From assembly GCF_003610455.1 (NCBI RefSeq), contig NZ_RAQK01000001.1:186001-250000 (forward strand): 64,000 nucleotides of DNA, read 5' to 3'. This DNA is from Sulfitobacter guttiformis (GTDB taxonomy: Bacteria; Pseudomonadota; Alphaproteobacteria; Rhodobacterales; Rhodobacteraceae). A program made the translations under genes and the position numbers. The notes under the pieces were generated by a model, which searched no databases, was not told where the DNA came from, and was given only the letters and a program-made list of their open reading frames with translations. Of this stretch, positions 17,166 through 27,840 are shown piece after piece (the first letter of the stretch is position 1; each line of letters starts with the position of its first letter).

Positions 17166-18785
17166 ATGCCGGACACAAACACAAACCGCCCTGATCTGCC
17201 GCCCGAGATTGCGCGCAGACGCACGTTTGCGATCATCAGCCACCCAGACGCAGGTAAAACCACGCTGACAGAGAAATTTCTGTTGTTCGGTGGGGCGATC
17301 CAGATGGCGGGACAAGTCCGTGCAAAGGGAGAGGCACGACGTACGCGCTCTGACTTTATGGCGATGGAAAAAGATCGCGGCATTTCTGTCTCGGCCTCGG
17401 CAATGTCCTTTGACTATCAGGGCCGCGACAAGAACTACCGATTCAATCTTGTAGACACCCCCGGTCACTCGGATTTCTCGGAAGATACCTACCGCACACT
17501 GACGGCGGTCGATGCTGCTGTGATGGTGATTGACGGCGCCAAAGGTGTGGAATCGCAAACCCAGAAACTGTTCGAGGTCTGCCGGATGCGCGACCTCCCG
17601 ATTCTGACGTTCTGTAACAAAATGGATCGCGAGAGCCGCGATGTTTTCGAAATTATCGACGAGATCCAGCAAAACCTCGCGATTGACGTGACCCCTGCCA
17701 GCTGGCCCATCGGAGTGGGCCGCGACTTCATCGGCTGTTATGATATACAGCGCGACCGGCTTGAGCTGATGGACCGCGCCGACCGGAACAAAGTTTCCGA
17801 AAGCATCAAAATCGAAGGTCTTGATGATCCCAAATTGGCCGAGCATGTGCCTGCCGCCCTACTGGAAAAACTGCGTGAAGATCTCGAAATGGTGCGCGAA
17901 CTGATGCCGCCGCTTGATCCTGCCCTAATGGCCGAGGGATCGCTCACCCCGATCTGGTTCGGCTCTGCAATCAATTCTTTTGGTGTGAAGGAATTGATGG
18001 ACGGTATCGCCACTTTCGGACCCGAGCCGCAGATACAAAAGGCCCAGCCCCGCGAAATTCTGCCCGAAGAAAAAAATGTGGCCGGATTTGTGTTCAAAGT
18101 GCAAGCAAACATGGACCCAAAGCACCGCGATCGCGTGGCGTTTGTACGCCTCGCCTCCGGGCATTTCGAACGCGGTATGAAGCTAACGCATGTGCGCACA
18201 AAAAAAGTGATGACAATTGCCAGTCCGGTGATGTTTCTCGCCGCAGATCGCGAGCTGGCCGAGGAAGCGTGGGCGGGCGACATCATCGGTATCCCCAACC
18301 ACGGCCAACTGCGCATCGGCGACACCCTTACCGAGGGCGAAGCGATCCGTGTGACCGGCATCCCGTCATTCGCGCCCGAACTTTTGCAGGGTGTGCGCGC
18401 AGGTGACCCGCTCAAATCCAAGCATCTGGAAAAGGCGCTGATGCAATTTGCCGAGGAAGGTGCGGCAAAAGTTTTCAAACCCTCTATCGGGTCCGGGTTC
18501 GTGGTTGGCGTTGTAGGCCAGTTGCAGTTCGAAGTTCTGGCCAGCCGGATCGAGCTGGAATACGGTCTGCCGGTCCGGTTCGAGCAATCGCAATTCACTT
18601 CCGCCCGCTGGGTTACCGGGGCGAAAGCAGCCGTGGACAAATTCACCGAGGCCAACAAACAGCACATCGCCCACGACAATGACGGCGATATTGTCTACCT
18701 TACCCGCCTTCAGTGGGACATTGACCGCGTCGACAGAGATTACCCCGATATCAAGCTGACAGCGACCAAGGAAATGATGGTCTGA
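17166..18785 (+). CDS. prfC: Peptide chain release factor 3
   Basis: RF3 is a GTPase that recycles RF1 and RF2 from the ribosome after termination. The 539-residue protein has G1 SHPDAGKTTLTE, G3 DTPGHSDF, G4 NKMD, and the conserved RTRSDFMAMEKDRGISV switch region. ATG 17166 is chosen because MPDTNTN leads directly into the conserved IARRRTFAIISHPD; an in-frame ATG at 17103 would add 21 unconserved residues. Its stop overlaps the start of the glycosyltransferase gene by 1 base. Confidence 0.96.
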   Translation: MPDTNTNRPDLPPEIARRRTFAIISHPDAGKTTLTEKFLLFGGAIQMAGQVRAKGEARRTRSDFMAMEKDRGISVSASAMSFDYQGRDKNYRFNLVDTPGHSDFSEDTYRTLTAVDAAVMVIDGAKGVESQTQKLFEVCRMRDLPILTFCNKMDRESRDVFEIIDEIQQNLAIDVTPASWPIGVGRDFIGCYDIQRDRLELMDRADRNKVSESIKIEGLDDPKLAEHVPAALLEKLREDLEMVRELMPPLDPALMAEGSLTPIWFGSAINSFGVKELMDGIATFGPEPQIQKAQPREILPEEKNVAGFVFKVQANMDPKHRDRVAFVRLASGHFERGMKLTHVRTKKVMTIASPVMFLAADRELAEEAWAGDIIGIPNHGQLRIGDTLTEGEAIRVTGIPSFAPELLQGVRAGDPLKSKHLEKALMQFAEEGAAKVFKPSIGSGFVVGVVGQLQFEVLASRIELEYGLPVRFEQSQFTSARWVTGAKAAVDKFTEANKQHIAHDNDGDIVYLTRLQWDIDRVDRDYPDIKLTATKEMMV

Positions 18786-19741
18786 TGCAGACGTGGGGCA
18801 TTGTTGCGACCGTCAAAGCGGATGCACCCACAATTTTGCGGTTCGTGGCTTACCACCTTGAGCTGGGCGCACACCGGATCTTTATATACCTTGATGCGCC
18901 CTGCCCCGAGGCGCAGGAGGCATTGCGCGCGCATCCGAGATGCCGTGCGGTCCTTTGTGACGAAGGGTATTGGAACCGCCACAACAACGGAACGCGCCCC
19001 GCGATGCACCAACCGCGCCAAACAATAAACGCCACCCGCGCGTATAACCGCGCCGACGGCGAGGTCGACTGGCTGATGCATATGGACGTGGACGAGTTTC
19101 TTGTAGCCGAGGGGAATGTTGCTTCATGCCTTTCTGCGCTGCCCTCCAATATCAAATGTGCACGGGCGCGCCCGATGGAACTGTTGGCTGGCGGCGATCC
19201 ACAAACGGGTGCCGCGTTCAAGACATTCATTCCCGCCGGCAAAGAGCGCGAGCAAATCGTTTCAGTGCTGTATCCGACCTTCGGCCAACACCTCAAAGGC
19301 GGCTTTCTGAGCCATATCGCAGGCAAGATATTTGTACGCACCGGCGTGAAGGGCCTGAAATTCCGAATTCACAATGCCTTTCTGGCCGGCGAAACGAACC
19401 CCGATCATTTCGAGATGTCCAATATACGTCTGGCCCATTTTCATGCAACCAACTGGGAAACGTGGCTCGCCCATTTTAACTACCGACTTGCGCAAGGATC
19501 ATACCGTGCAGATCTGGGCCCTGCGCGCAGCCGCGAACGTGGCGGTATCACCACCCACGAACTGTTCACAGCCATCCGCGACGAAGAAGGCGAAGCGGGC
19601 CTAGCCGCATTTTTTGACGAAGTTTGCGCAGATACTCCCGCCCTGCGCGGCCGCCTAAAAGCGGTGGGACACCTCCATTGCGCCAGCTTCCCATTTGACA
19701 CAAGCCTCACCAAACATTTCCCAGACTTCGCAATAATTTGA
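18785..19741 (+). CDS. Glycosyltransferase family 2 protein
   Basis: The 318-residue protein resembles the Glyco_tranf_2_4 group. It starts with TWGIVATVKADAPTILRFVAYHLELG, of which the ATVKADA and FVAYHLELGA segments are typical, and carries the metal/nucleotide-sugar site HMDVDEFL. Later, HFHATNW is also group-like. Members transfer sugars to polysaccharide or lipid acceptors in the cytoplasm; neither donor nor acceptor can be inferred here. It is coupled to prfC by a 1-base overlap (TGATG), which is probably only transcriptional economy. Confidence 0.82.
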   Translation: MQTWGIVATVKADAPTILRFVAYHLELGAHRIFIYLDAPCPEAQEALRAHPRCRAVLCDEGYWNRHNNGTRPAMHQPRQTINATRAYNRADGEVDWLMHMDVDEFLVAEGNVASCLSALPSNIKCARARPMELLAGGDPQTGAAFKTFIPAGKEREQIVSVLYPTFGQHLKGGFLSHIAGKIFVRTGVKGLKFRIHNAFLAGETNPDHFEMSNIRLAHFHATNWETWLAHFNYRLAQGSYRADLGPARSRERGGITTHELFTAIRDEEGEAGLAAFFDEVCADTPALRGRLKAVGHLHCASFPFDTSLTKHFPDFAII

Positions 19742-19865
19742 CGCCAGTTGTACAAATTGCTATGGGCAAACCAGATATGTCGCGGCAGGTGCCGCCCCTT
19801 GGGCCAATCGGGCCGTCATAGATGCTGCCGCGGGCCGTATAAGTGTCCGCAACTAACGGATACAC

Positions 19866-21518
19866 ATGATAAAATTTTCTGATTTGAGTCTGAACCCGAA
19901 GGTTCTGAAAGCCATCGAAGAAGCGGGTTACGATACACCGACACCGATTCAGGCAGGAGCAATTCCTCCCGCCCTCGCCGGACGTGACGTTCTGGGTATC
20001 GCCCAAACCGGCACCGGCAAAACAGCCAGCTTCACACTGCCTATGATCACTATGCTGGCCCGGGGCCGCGCACGCGCACGGATGCCGCGCAGCCTTGTGT
20101 TGTGCCCCACACGGGAACTGGCCGCGCAGGTTGCCGAGAATTTCGAGACCTACGCCAAGTACACAAAGCTGACAAAGGCACTGCTTATCGGCGGCGTCTC
20201 GTTCAAGGAACAAGACAAGCTAATCGACAAAGGCGTGGACGTTCTTATCGCGACACCGGGCCGCCTGCTAGACCACCATGAGCGCGGCAAACTGATCCTT
20301 ACTGATGTTAAAGTCATGGTTGTAGACGAAGCCGACCGCATGCTGGACATGGGTTTCATCCCTGACATCGAGCGGATATTCGGTCTCACACCCTTCACCC
20401 GCCAGACGCTGTTCTTCTCCGCCACGATGGCCCCCGAAATCGAGCGGATCACGAACACTTTCCTGAGCAACCCCGAGCGGATCGAGATGGCGCGTCAAGC
20501 GACCACCTCCGAAACGATCACCCAAGGGGTGCTGATGTTCAAAGCCTCGCGCAAGGATCGTGAAGCCGCAGAAAAACAAAACGTTTTGCGTGCGCTGATC
20601 GATGCCGAGGGCGATAAATGCACAAACGCCATCATATTTTGTAACCGCAAGATGGACGTGGACGCCGTTGCCAAATCCCTCAAGAAAAACGGTTATGACG
20701 CGGCACCGATCCACGGCGATCTCGATCAAAGCCAGCGCACAAAAACACTCGACGGGTTTCGTGCTGGCACACTCAAATTCCTGATAGCATCCGATGTTGC
20801 GGCCCGCGGACTGGACGTTCCTTCGGTAAGCCATGTATTCAACTTTGACGTGCCAAGTCATGCGGAGGATTACGTTCACCGCATTGGACGCACGGGTCGT
20901 GCCGGCCGTGATGGCAAAGCGATCATGATATGCGTCCCGCGCGACGAGAAAAACTTTGAGGATGTCGAGCGCCTTGTGCAAAAGACAATCCCGCGCCTCG
21001 AGAACCCGCTTGGTGGTGACGCCCCGACAGCGGAGCCGTCCGAACCCCGCGAGGAGGCAAAGTCCGCTCACAAGGTAGAAGACAAAGGTGCGGACAAAGC
21101 CGGCGACAAGCCAAAGCGCACCCGCTCGCGCAGCCGCAAGCCCTCTGATGCGACCAAGGCCGACGCACCCACGTCACAAAAGGCTCAAGAAGGTGATGCA
21201 CCCGCAGCGGCAGATGCGCCTGCCCCGAACACGCGCAGGTCAGCACCGCCAAAAGCCAATTCGCGCGCTATGGAAGCGCCTATGGAGGCACAAAAGCCCC
21301 AGACCGATACAGCGCCCAAGCAGACCGCGCCACAAGCGCAATCGCCCAAGCCTGATACCGAGAAGGACGCTGATACTTCCGATCGCCGCGCCTCCCGCAG
21401 CCGCGGTGGGCGCAGCAATAACAGCAATAATGATCGCGGCGGCAACACTGTGGTCGGTTTGGGGGATCATATCCCCACGTTTATCGAGCTGAGCTTTGCA
21501 GACCGCCCAAAAGACTAA
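19866..21518 (+). CDS. DEAD-box RNA helicase, RhlE-like
   Basis: The 550-residue helicase has the Q motif PTPIQAGAIP, motif I AQTGTGKT, motif II VDEADRML (DEAD), motif III FSATMA, and motif VI HRIGRTGRAGR, all within residues 1-385. The remaining 165 residues are low-complexity, rich in Ala, Pro, Lys, Arg, Ser and Asp, ending in an Asn-rich NNSNNDRGG stretch; such tails bind RNA and may promote condensate formation. Likely roles are ribosome assembly or mRNA turnover, often at low temperature. RNase J lies convergently just downstream, which may be coincidence. Confidence 0.93.
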   Translation: MIKFSDLSLNPKVLKAIEEAGYDTPTPIQAGAIPPALAGRDVLGIAQTGTGKTASFTLPMITMLARGRARARMPRSLVLCPTRELAAQVAENFETYAKYTKLTKALLIGGVSFKEQDKLIDKGVDVLIATPGRLLDHHERGKLILTDVKVMVVDEADRMLDMGFIPDIERIFGLTPFTRQTLFFSATMAPEIERITNTFLSNPERIEMARQATTSETITQGVLMFKASRKDREAAEKQNVLRALIDAEGDKCTNAIIFCNRKMDVDAVAKSLKKNGYDAAPIHGDLDQSQRTKTLDGFRAGTLKFLIASDVAARGLDVPSVSHVFNFDVPSHAEDYVHRIGRTGRAGRDGKAIMICVPRDEKNFEDVERLVQKTIPRLENPLGGDAPTAEPSEPREEAKSAHKVEDKGADKAGDKPKRTRSRSRKPSDATKADAPTSQKAQEGDAPAAADAPAPNTRRSAPPKANSRAMEAPMEAQKPQTDTAPKQTAPQAQSPKPDTEKDADTSDRRASRSRGGRSNNSNNDRGGNTVVGLGDHIPTFIELSFADRPKD

Positions 21519-21530
21519 GTCAGAAAAATA

Positions 21531-21575
21531 AAACGAAAAAAAGCCCCGCAAGTCATGCGGGGCTTTCTTTATTTA
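21531..21575. terminator. Strong bidirectional intrinsic terminator
   Basis: An 11-bp perfect stem (AAAGCCCCGCA at 21540-21550 with TGCGGGGCTTT at 21556-21566) encloses a 5-base loop. It is flanked by an A-tract on the left and TTTCTTTATTT on the right, so it works in both directions between the convergent helicase (plus) and rnj (minus) genes. Confidence 0.93.
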
Positions 21576-21600
21576 CGGGAAGCAATAAACCTCCGAGGGG

Positions 21601-23268
21601 TCAGCTCAAGCGGCTGACCACAACGGTGACTTCCGGCTTTTTGCCGATTTCATTTTGTGCGGACTGGCGTGCGACCTTGCGCAGACCCTCATCAAGCGCC
21701 TTGTCGTCGCGCATGGTTTTTGCACCGGCACGGCCGAGCCACTGGCTCAGATCCTGTTCGACGACATCAATAAGCGCCGCCTTACTCACACCCATTTCCG
21801 GCAGACCCATAGTATCGACCCAAGGATCGCCCAACGGCTCGTCCTGCTCGTCCATAAGCACAGTGATCGTCATATGCCCGTTTAGCGCCATGCGGATACG
21901 GTCACGTACCACACCGTCAAGCGCGCCAACCTGCACAGAGCCGTCCAGATAAGTACGTCCCGTCTCTACATACTCCGCAACCTTGGGCGCATTGCCAGAC
22001 AGGTCGATCATCATTCCGTTGACTGCCATAACACCGGTGTAGCCTTTGCTATTGGCGATCTTCACGTGCTCGCGCAGGTGACGGTGCTCGCCATGCATCG
22101 GAATCACGGCTTGTGGTTTCAACAGATCGTGCAGTGTCTCGATATCGGGACGGTTTGCATGGCCAGAAACGTGATACTTGCCCGAGCTGTCATCGACCAC
22201 ATCAACGCCAATTTCTGAAAACTGGTTCATGATGCGGATAACGCCACGCTCGTTGCCTGGAATGGTCTTTGACGAAAAGAGGAACATGTCCCCCTCCTGC
22301 ATCGTCAGGCCCATATATTTGCCACGGGCCAGCTGCGCAGAGGCTGCACGGCGTTCGCCTTGTGATCCGGTTACCAGCAACAACAAATTCTCGCGTGGAA
22401 CGTCACGCGCCTGTTCGGGGCTGATCGTCGGCGGGAAGTCTGTCAGCACGCCTGCCTCGACCGAAGCTTCTACCATCCGCTTCATTGCACGTCCCAAAAG
22501 CACGACAGAACGGCCAGCCTTGGCACCCGCAACAGCAAGTGTTTTCACACGGGCCACATTAGAGGCGAATGTCGTTGCCACAACCATGCCTTTAGCACCC
22601 GACACCAGCTCGGTGATGGCGTCAGGCAATGTCGCTTCAGAGCGACCTGCCTCCGGGCTGAAGACATTTGTACTGTCGCAGACCAGCGCCTTGATACCAT
22701 CCTTGGCGATCGCCTCGAAGGCAGCGGGATCAAATGGCTCACCCACGCCGGGCGTAAGGTCGACTTTGAAATCACCCGAGTGCACGATCCGGCCTGCTGG
22801 CGTGTCGATGATCAATGCAGAGCTTTCGGGAATCGAGTGCGAGATCGGCTGGAAACCCACCTTGAACGGACCTGCGTCAACCTGATGCGGGAAAGTACCC
22901 ACGATCGTTACTGCGTCCTCAGGGTGGTTATATTCGGCCATCTTGCGACGGGCAATATTGGCCGTAAACTTGCGCGCATAAATTGGCGCTTGCAGGCGGT
23001 CGTAGGTATGGGCAATTCCGCCTACGTGGTCCTCATGGGCATGGGTGACAAAAATCGCCTCGATCTGCGTCTTTCGTTTCACCAGCCAGTCGATATCGGC
23101 AATGATGAGGTCAACGCCCGGAGAAGTGTCCATGTCTGGGAATGCCACGCCAAGGTCGACAACGATGAGCCGCTCCTTACCGGGTTTACCGTAGCCGTAG
23201 ACATAGGCATTCATGCCAATTTCGCCTGCCCCACCGAGGGGAAGGTAGATTAATCTTTCAGTGCTCAT
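21601..23268 (-). CDS. rnj: Ribonuclease J
   Basis: RNase J is a metallo-beta-lactamase/beta-CASP ribonuclease with 5'-3' exo- and endonuclease activity in RNA processing. The 555-residue protein shows the zinc motif THAHEDHVGG, the SALIIDTPAGRIVHSGDFK region, the beta-CASP motif near VTGSQGE, and VIPMHGEHRHLREH. Its ATG at 23268 overlaps the coaX stop by 4 bases. It is the last gene of the block that begins at nuoA; the terminator at 21531-21575 lies right behind it. Confidence 0.95.
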   Translation of the reverse strand: MSTERLIYLPLGGAGEIGMNAYVYGYGKPGKERLIVVDLGVAFPDMDTSPGVDLIIADIDWLVKRKTQIEAIFVTHAHEDHVGGIAHTYDRLQAPIYARKFTANIARRKMAEYNHPEDAVTIVGTFPHQVDAGPFKVGFQPISHSIPESSALIIDTPAGRIVHSGDFKVDLTPGVGEPFDPAAFEAIAKDGIKALVCDSTNVFSPEAGRSEATLPDAITELVSGAKGMVVATTFASNVARVKTLAVAGAKAGRSVVLLGRAMKRMVEASVEAGVLTDFPPTISPEQARDVPRENLLLLVTGSQGERRAASAQLARGKYMGLTMQEGDMFLFSSKTIPGNERGVIRIMNQFSEIGVDVVDDSSGKYHVSGHANRPDIETLHDLLKPQAVIPMHGEHRHLREHVKIANSKGYTGVMAVNGMMIDLSGNAPKVAEYVETGRTYLDGSVQVGALDGVVRDRIRMALNGHMTITVLMDEQDEPLGDPWVDTMGLPEMGVSKAALIDVVEQDLSQWLGRAGAKTMRDDKALDEGLRKVARQSAQNEIGKKPEVTVVVSRLS

Positions 23269-24044
23269 TCGCTCACTAATTCCTTGTTATATTTATGTAT
23301 CACGGTCAGGCCGTGCATCGTCAAATCATCTTGATATTCGTCAAACAGGGCTTCTGCCTGTTGAAACAGCGGGGCTAGCCCGCCAGTGGAGATCACACGC
23401 ATCTCGCGCCCACGCTCCGCCTTTATCCGCGCACATATCTCACGCACGAGGCCGATGTAACCCCAGAATACGCCCGATTGCATACAGGCCACAGTATTCG
23501 TGCCCACCACATGGGCCGGTTGGCTTATGTCGATATGCGGCAACGCGGCGGCAGCATTGTGCAGTGCTTCCAAGCTTAGGTTTACGCCGGGCGCGATCAC
23601 ACCACCGATATATGCCCCATCGCTATCGGAAACATCGAATGTTGTCGCAGTCCCAAAATCCACGATGATAAGATCTCCACCGTAGAGGTCATAACCGGCC
23701 ACAGTGTTCACCAACCTGTCCGGTCCGACCGCAGTGCCCGCATCTACCCGCACATCCACCGGCAGTGTGCATTCGGGCTTACCCACGACAAGGGGCCGCG
23801 TGTTGAAATAACGATCCGACAGCACCCGAAGGTTCCAAACGACACGCGGAACGGTGGATGATATGATTACATCCGATATGTCCGCCTCTATGCCACGCAA
23901 CTTCAGCAATGTGCTGAGCCAGACATAATACTGGTCCGCTGTGCGCTTCCAATCGGTCGCCGTGCGCCATGTGGCAATAAATTCGGATCCATCCCAAATG
24001 GAAAAGACCGTATTGGTATTGCCGCAGTCAATCGCCAGGAGCAT
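23265..24044 (-). CDS. coaX: Type III pantothenate kinase
   Basis: CoaX phosphorylates pantothenate, the first step of coenzyme A synthesis. The 259-residue protein opens with the phosphate-binding MLLAIDCGNTNTVFS, and has GPDRLVN, IIVDFGTATTFD and GGVIAPGV, all family motifs (ASKHA fold). It overlaps rnj by 4 bases and follows birA by 20 bases. The group birA-coaX-rnj downstream of nuoN is common in Rhodobacterales, and is probably partly fed by nuo transcription. Confidence 0.96.
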   Translation of the reverse strand: MLLAIDCGNTNTVFSIWDGSEFIATWRTATDWKRTADQYYVWLSTLLKLRGIEADISDVIISSTVPRVVWNLRVLSDRYFNTRPLVVGKPECTLPVDVRVDAGTAVGPDRLVNTVAGYDLYGGDLIIVDFGTATTFDVSDSDGAYIGGVIAPGVNLSLEALHNAAAALPHIDISQPAHVVGTNTVACMQSGVFWGYIGLVREICARIKAERGREMRVISTGGLAPLFQQAEALFDEYQDDLTMHGLTVIHKYNKELVSE

Positions 24045-24064
24045 CGAACGCCCTCCCTCGTAAA

Positions 24065-24799
24065 TCAGAAATAAACATCTGCCGCAGTGATCGCCACGCG
24101 GCCTTTCGCCGTCATAAGCACGAGGTTACCGTTTGCATCCACATCCTCAAAGACGCCAACAGTCTCGTCACGCATTGTGCGGGCGGTAACCACCTCCCCC
24201 TTGCGCGCCGCATGCTCAAGCCAGGCAATCCGGATCGGGGCAAACCCGTAAGTCGCAAACTGATCCTCAAGCCGCGCATAAGCGCACGCAAGGACATCAA
24301 GAAACATGTCAGGCGCCACACTGATCCCTGTTTCGGCCAGCACACTCACCGGTGTTACCGCCCCCGGTTCTACCTGCGCCGCCGATGGCGCATGAGCAAG
24401 ATTAACACCAATGCCTATCACCAGCGCGCTTCCCACTGTTTCCAGCAGGATGCCGGCCACTTTACCACCGCCCAGCAAAACGTCATTTGGCCACTTGAGA
24501 GCAAACGCTGCCTCCTGACCTGTTACCGCAACGAAGGCTTCGCGCAGCGCAAGGCTGGCCACAAAGCTGCGCAATGCAGCATCTGCGGGTGTGCCCGTTC
24601 GTTGCATAATCAGGGTTCCGGCAAAGTTACCACGCGGTGTGGACCACGCACGCCCGCGCCGGCCCCGTGCTGCCGTCTGCTCAAGGGCCAAAATCCACGC
24701 GGGACCTGTGAGTGTCGGCGCCATGCGTGCCGCCTCGGACAATGTGGAATCAAGGCTGTCAAAAACATGCCGGCTGTAGCCCGAAGGCCATTCGCTCAT
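24065..24799 (-). CDS. birA: Biotin--[acetyl-CoA-carboxylase] ligase
   Basis: BirA attaches biotin to carboxylase biotin domains, including the methylcrotonyl-CoA carboxylase subunit encoded at 48095-50029. The 244-residue product has catalytic-domain motifs ARGRRGRAWSTPRGNF and ALKWPNDVLLGGGKVAGIL. It lacks the N-terminal DNA-binding domain of E. coli BirA, so it is a monofunctional class I ligase and should not act as a repressor. It starts 28 bases after nuoN ends. Confidence 0.95.
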   Translation of the reverse strand: MSEWPSGYSRHVFDSLDSTLSEAARMAPTLTGPAWILALEQTAARGRRGRAWSTPRGNFAGTLIMQRTGTPADAALRSFVASLALREAFVAVTGQEAAFALKWPNDVLLGGGKVAGILLETVGSALVIGIGVNLAHAPSAAQVEPGAVTPVSVLAETGISVAPDMFLDVLACAYARLEDQFATYGFAPIRIAWLEHAARKGEVVTARTMRDETVGVFEDVDANGNLVLMTAKGRVAITAADVYF

Positions 24800-24827
24800 G
24801 ACGAACCGACCTCAGCCATGAATGCCA

Positions 24828-26267
24828 TTAGTTAACAAGGGTCGCTGCCGCCAGACCTGCCGCACCTTCGACGCCGAACATATTGATAATGCCCACCACC
24901 ATGATCACCGCAGAAGCCACTAGAAAGCCGCCAAGGATGCCACCGCGGTTGTTGTCCAACGCATCGGATTTATCCTCACCGAAATACATGAAGAAGACGA
25001 TCCGAAGATAGTAATAGGCACCAATCGCAGAGGCCACCGCACTTGCAATCACCAACCATGCAAGGTCAGCTTCGAGTGCTGCACGCCAGACATAAAGCTT
25101 ACCAAAAAATCCGAGGAACGGCGGCACACCAGCCAAACTAAACATCAGCACCAGCAGCGTGAGCGCTCGGCCCGGATTGTTCCGCGAATACATATTGAGC
25201 GACGAGATCTCGGTAACGGGCTGGCCATCTTTTTCCATCAGCAGGATAAATGCGAATACACCAACGTTCATGGTGACATAAATCGCCATATAAATCAGCA
25301 TCGCCTGCACGCCGAACGCAGTTCCCGCTGCCAATCCCATCAGGGCATAGCCCATATGCGCAATCGACGAGTAGGCCATTAGCCGTTTGATATTTGTCTG
25401 CCCGATTGCTGCAATCGCTCCGAGGAACATCGACAGGACAGACAAAAGCGCGATGATCTGCTGCCAGTCCCCTACTGCATTACCAAACGCATCATGCAAC
25501 ACGCGCGCGAAAAGCCCCATCGCCGCAACCTTTGGCGCAGTTGCGAAAAATGCCGTAATCGGAGTTGGCGACCCTTCATAGACGTCCGGTGTCCACATGT
25601 GGAAAGGCACCGCTGACACTTTGAACGCCATGCCCGAAATCAGGAACACAATGCCGAAAAGCATGCCGATCGACATATTGCCAGCCTGAGCTACCGTAAT
25701 AATCCCCGCAAACTGCGTTGTTCCGGCATAGCCGTAGACCAGCGACGCACCGTAGAGCAGCAAACCGGATGAAAGCGCGCCAAGGACAAAATACTTCAGA
25801 CCAGCTTCGGTAGATTTGACACTATCGCGGCGCAGCGAGGCCACAACATATAGCGCTAGCGACTGAAGCTCGAGCCCCATATAAAGCGCCATAAGGTCTC
25901 CGGCAGAGACCATCACCATCATGCCGACAGCGCTGAGCGCAACCAGAATGGGATATTCGAACCGCAACAAGCCACGCTTGTTCATATAACCTTCTGACAT
26001 GAACAGGACGCAGGCTGCCGAAACGAGTATCACAACCTTGGCAAACCGCGCAAATCCGTCATTCACAAACATCCCGTCAAACGCACGGACCGTTGTGCCG
26101 GATGTTCCTGCGACCATCAGGGCAACCACAATCAACGCCGCAGAAATGCCCCACAGAATGGGCCGCGCCAGTTTGTCCTGCCCACCGTAAGCACCGACCA
26201 TCAGTGCCGCAATCGCACTTAACGCAAGGATAATTTCGGGCAGGATCACAAGGATATCGTCAGTCAT
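24828..26267 (-). CDS. nuoN: NADH-quinone oxidoreductase subunit N
   Basis: NuoN is an antiporter-like proton-pumping subunit of the complex I membrane arm. The 479-residue protein has about 14 hydrophobic segments and the core proton_antipo_M sequence, including [29 protein letters not shown] and [17 protein letters not shown] with its conserved lysine. It is the last subunit gene of the operon, 10 bases after nuoM, in the conserved L-M-N order. Confidence 0.97.
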   Translation of the reverse strand: MTDDILVILPEIILALSAIAALMVGAYGGQDKLARPILWGISAALIVVALMVAGTSGTTVRAFDGMFVNDGFARFAKVVILVSAACVLFMSEGYMNKRGLLRFEYPILVALSAVGMMVMVSAGDLMALYMGLELQSLALYVVASLRRDSVKSTEAGLKYFVLGALSSGLLLYGASLVYGYAGTTQFAGIITVAQAGNMSIGMLFGIVFLISGMAFKVSAVPFHMWTPDVYEGSPTPITAFFATAPKVAAMGLFARVLHDAFGNAVGDWQQIIALLSVLSMFLGAIAAIGQTNIKRLMAYSSIAHMGYALMGLAAGTAFGVQAMLIYMAIYVTMNVGVFAFILLMEKDGQPVTEISSLNMYSRNNPGRALTLLVLMFSLAGVPPFLGFFGKLYVWRAALEADLAWLVIASAVASAIGAYYYLRIVFFMYFGEDKSDALDNNRGGILGGFLVASAVIMVVGIINMFGVEGAAGLAAATLVN

Positions 26268-26277
26268 TTCTTTCGCC

Positions 26278-27840
26278 TCAATTCAGGGCTTCGGCAGATT
26301 GTGTCACAGCCTGCGCTGCGGCAACTGCCGTATCATAATTTTCAACCAGTGCCGCAACGGACGGCCCTATTACATCAAGAATAAGCGCGGGATAAACACC
26401 CAGAAGTAGCGTCATTACCACCAGCGGGGCAAAGATCCATTTCTCGCGGGCATTCATATCGGTGATGGCCTTTAGGCTTTCCTTGATCAGATCACCCATC
26501 ACCACGCGACGGTAAAGCCACAGCGCATAAGCAGCCGAAAAGATGACACCTGTAGTTGCAACCGCAGCAACCCACGTATTGACCTGAAAAACAGCCATCA
26601 GCGTCAGGAATTCACCCACAAAGCCTGACGTGCCCGGCAAGCCCACGTTTGCCATCGTGAACAGCATAAACAGCATCGCATACACCGGCATCCGGTTTAC
26701 CAGACCACCGTATGCATCAATCTCGCGGGTGTGCATGCGGTCATAGATAACGCCCACTGCCAGAAACAGCGCGCCAGAGATAAATCCGTGGCTAATCATC
26801 TGGAAAATCGCGCCATCCAAGCCTTGCTGGTTGGTCGAGAAGATACCCATCGTCACGAAACCCATGTGCGCCACAGAAGAATACGCGATCAACTTTTTCA
26901 TATCGTCCTGCACCAGGGCCACCAGCGATGTATAGACAATCGCAATAGCAGACATCCAAAGGATCACTGGGCCGACTACTTCGGAACCCACCGGAAACAT
27001 CGGCAGTGAAAAGCGCAGAAAGCCGTAACCGCCCATCTTGAGCAGGATCGCCGCTAGAACCACGGAGCCCGCCGTTGGTGCCTGAACATGCGCATCCGGA
27101 AGCCATGTGTGCACTGGCCACATCGGCATCTTGACCGCAAAGCTGGCAAAGAAAGCGAGGAACATCAGCGTTTGCATACCGCCGACGATCTGGAAGCCCA
27201 TGACGCTGAATGTCTCTGACCCAAAGCTATGTGTAATCAAACTAATCGTGCAGCCGCCGATGCAGGTCGTGCCGGCATCCGCAAACATGGCTACCATTGC
27301 CACCAGCATCAGAACCGAGCCAAAGAAGGTGTAGAGGAAGAATTTGAAGCTGGCATAGATCCGGTTTGCACCGCCCCAGATGCCGATGATCAAGAACATC
27401 GGGATCAGGCTTGCCTCAAAGAACAGGTAGAACAGGATCAGATCGAGCGATACGAATACGCCGATCATCAATGTCTCGAGGATCAGGAACGCGATCATGT
27501 ATTCCTTAACGCGGGTGCTCACATCCCATGACGCCGCGATCACCAGCGGCATCATAAACGTGGTCAGCATCACAAACAGGATCGATATACCGTCAACACC
27601 GACGCGGTACTTAAGGCCAAGCAGCCAATCGGCCTCGTCCACCAACTGAAAACCCGTATTCGCGCTGTCGAACTGTGAGTACATCACGACAGATGCGATG
27701 AATGTCATTGTCGTGGCAAAGAGAGCCAGCCATTTGGCGTTCCGTTGCGCGGCCTCATCTTCACCGCGCAGGAACACGCCCAATATCAACGCCGCGAATG
27801 CAGGAATAAACGTCACGATGGACAACAGATTATTTTCCAT
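26278..27840 (-). CDS. nuoM: NADH-quinone oxidoreductase subunit M
   Basis: NuoM is the middle antiporter-like subunit of complex I. The 520-residue protein has about 14 membrane helices, the motif [20 protein letters not shown] and [22 protein letters not shown] 27840 is fixed by a TGATG overlap with the nuoL stop and by the family-like [13 protein letters not shown]; the frame remains open further upstream inside nuoL. Confidence 0.97.
   Translation of the reverse strand: MENNLLSIVTFIPAFAALILGVFLRGEDEAAQRNAKWLALFATTMTFIASVVMYSQFDSANTGFQLVDEADWLLGLKYRVGVDGISILFVMLTTFMMPLVIAASWDVSTRVKEYMIAFLILETLMIGVFVSLDLILFYLFFEASLIPMFLIIGIWGGANRIYASFKFFLYTFFGSVLMLVAMVAMFADAGTTCIGGCTISLITHSFGSETFSVMGFQIVGGMQTLMFLAFFASFAVKMPMWPVHTWLPDAHVQAPTAGSVVLAAILLKMGGYGFLRFSLPMFPVGSEVVGPVILWMSAIAIVYTSLVALVQDDMKKLIAYSSVAHMGFVTMGIFSTNQQGLDGAIFQMISHGFISGALFLAVGVIYDRMHTREIDAYGGLVNRMPVYAMLFMLFTMANVGLPGTSGFVGEFLTLMAVFQVNTWVAAVATTGVIFSAAYALWLYRRVVMGDLIKESLKAITDMNAREKWIFAPLVVMTLLLGVYPALILDVIGPSVAALVENYDTAVAAAQAVTQSAEALN

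Noticed and set aside
17738..18679. Minus-strand open frame of over 300 codons inside prfC
   Set aside because: Ser/Arg-rich antisense product with no family resemblance; prfC on the plus strand is certain.
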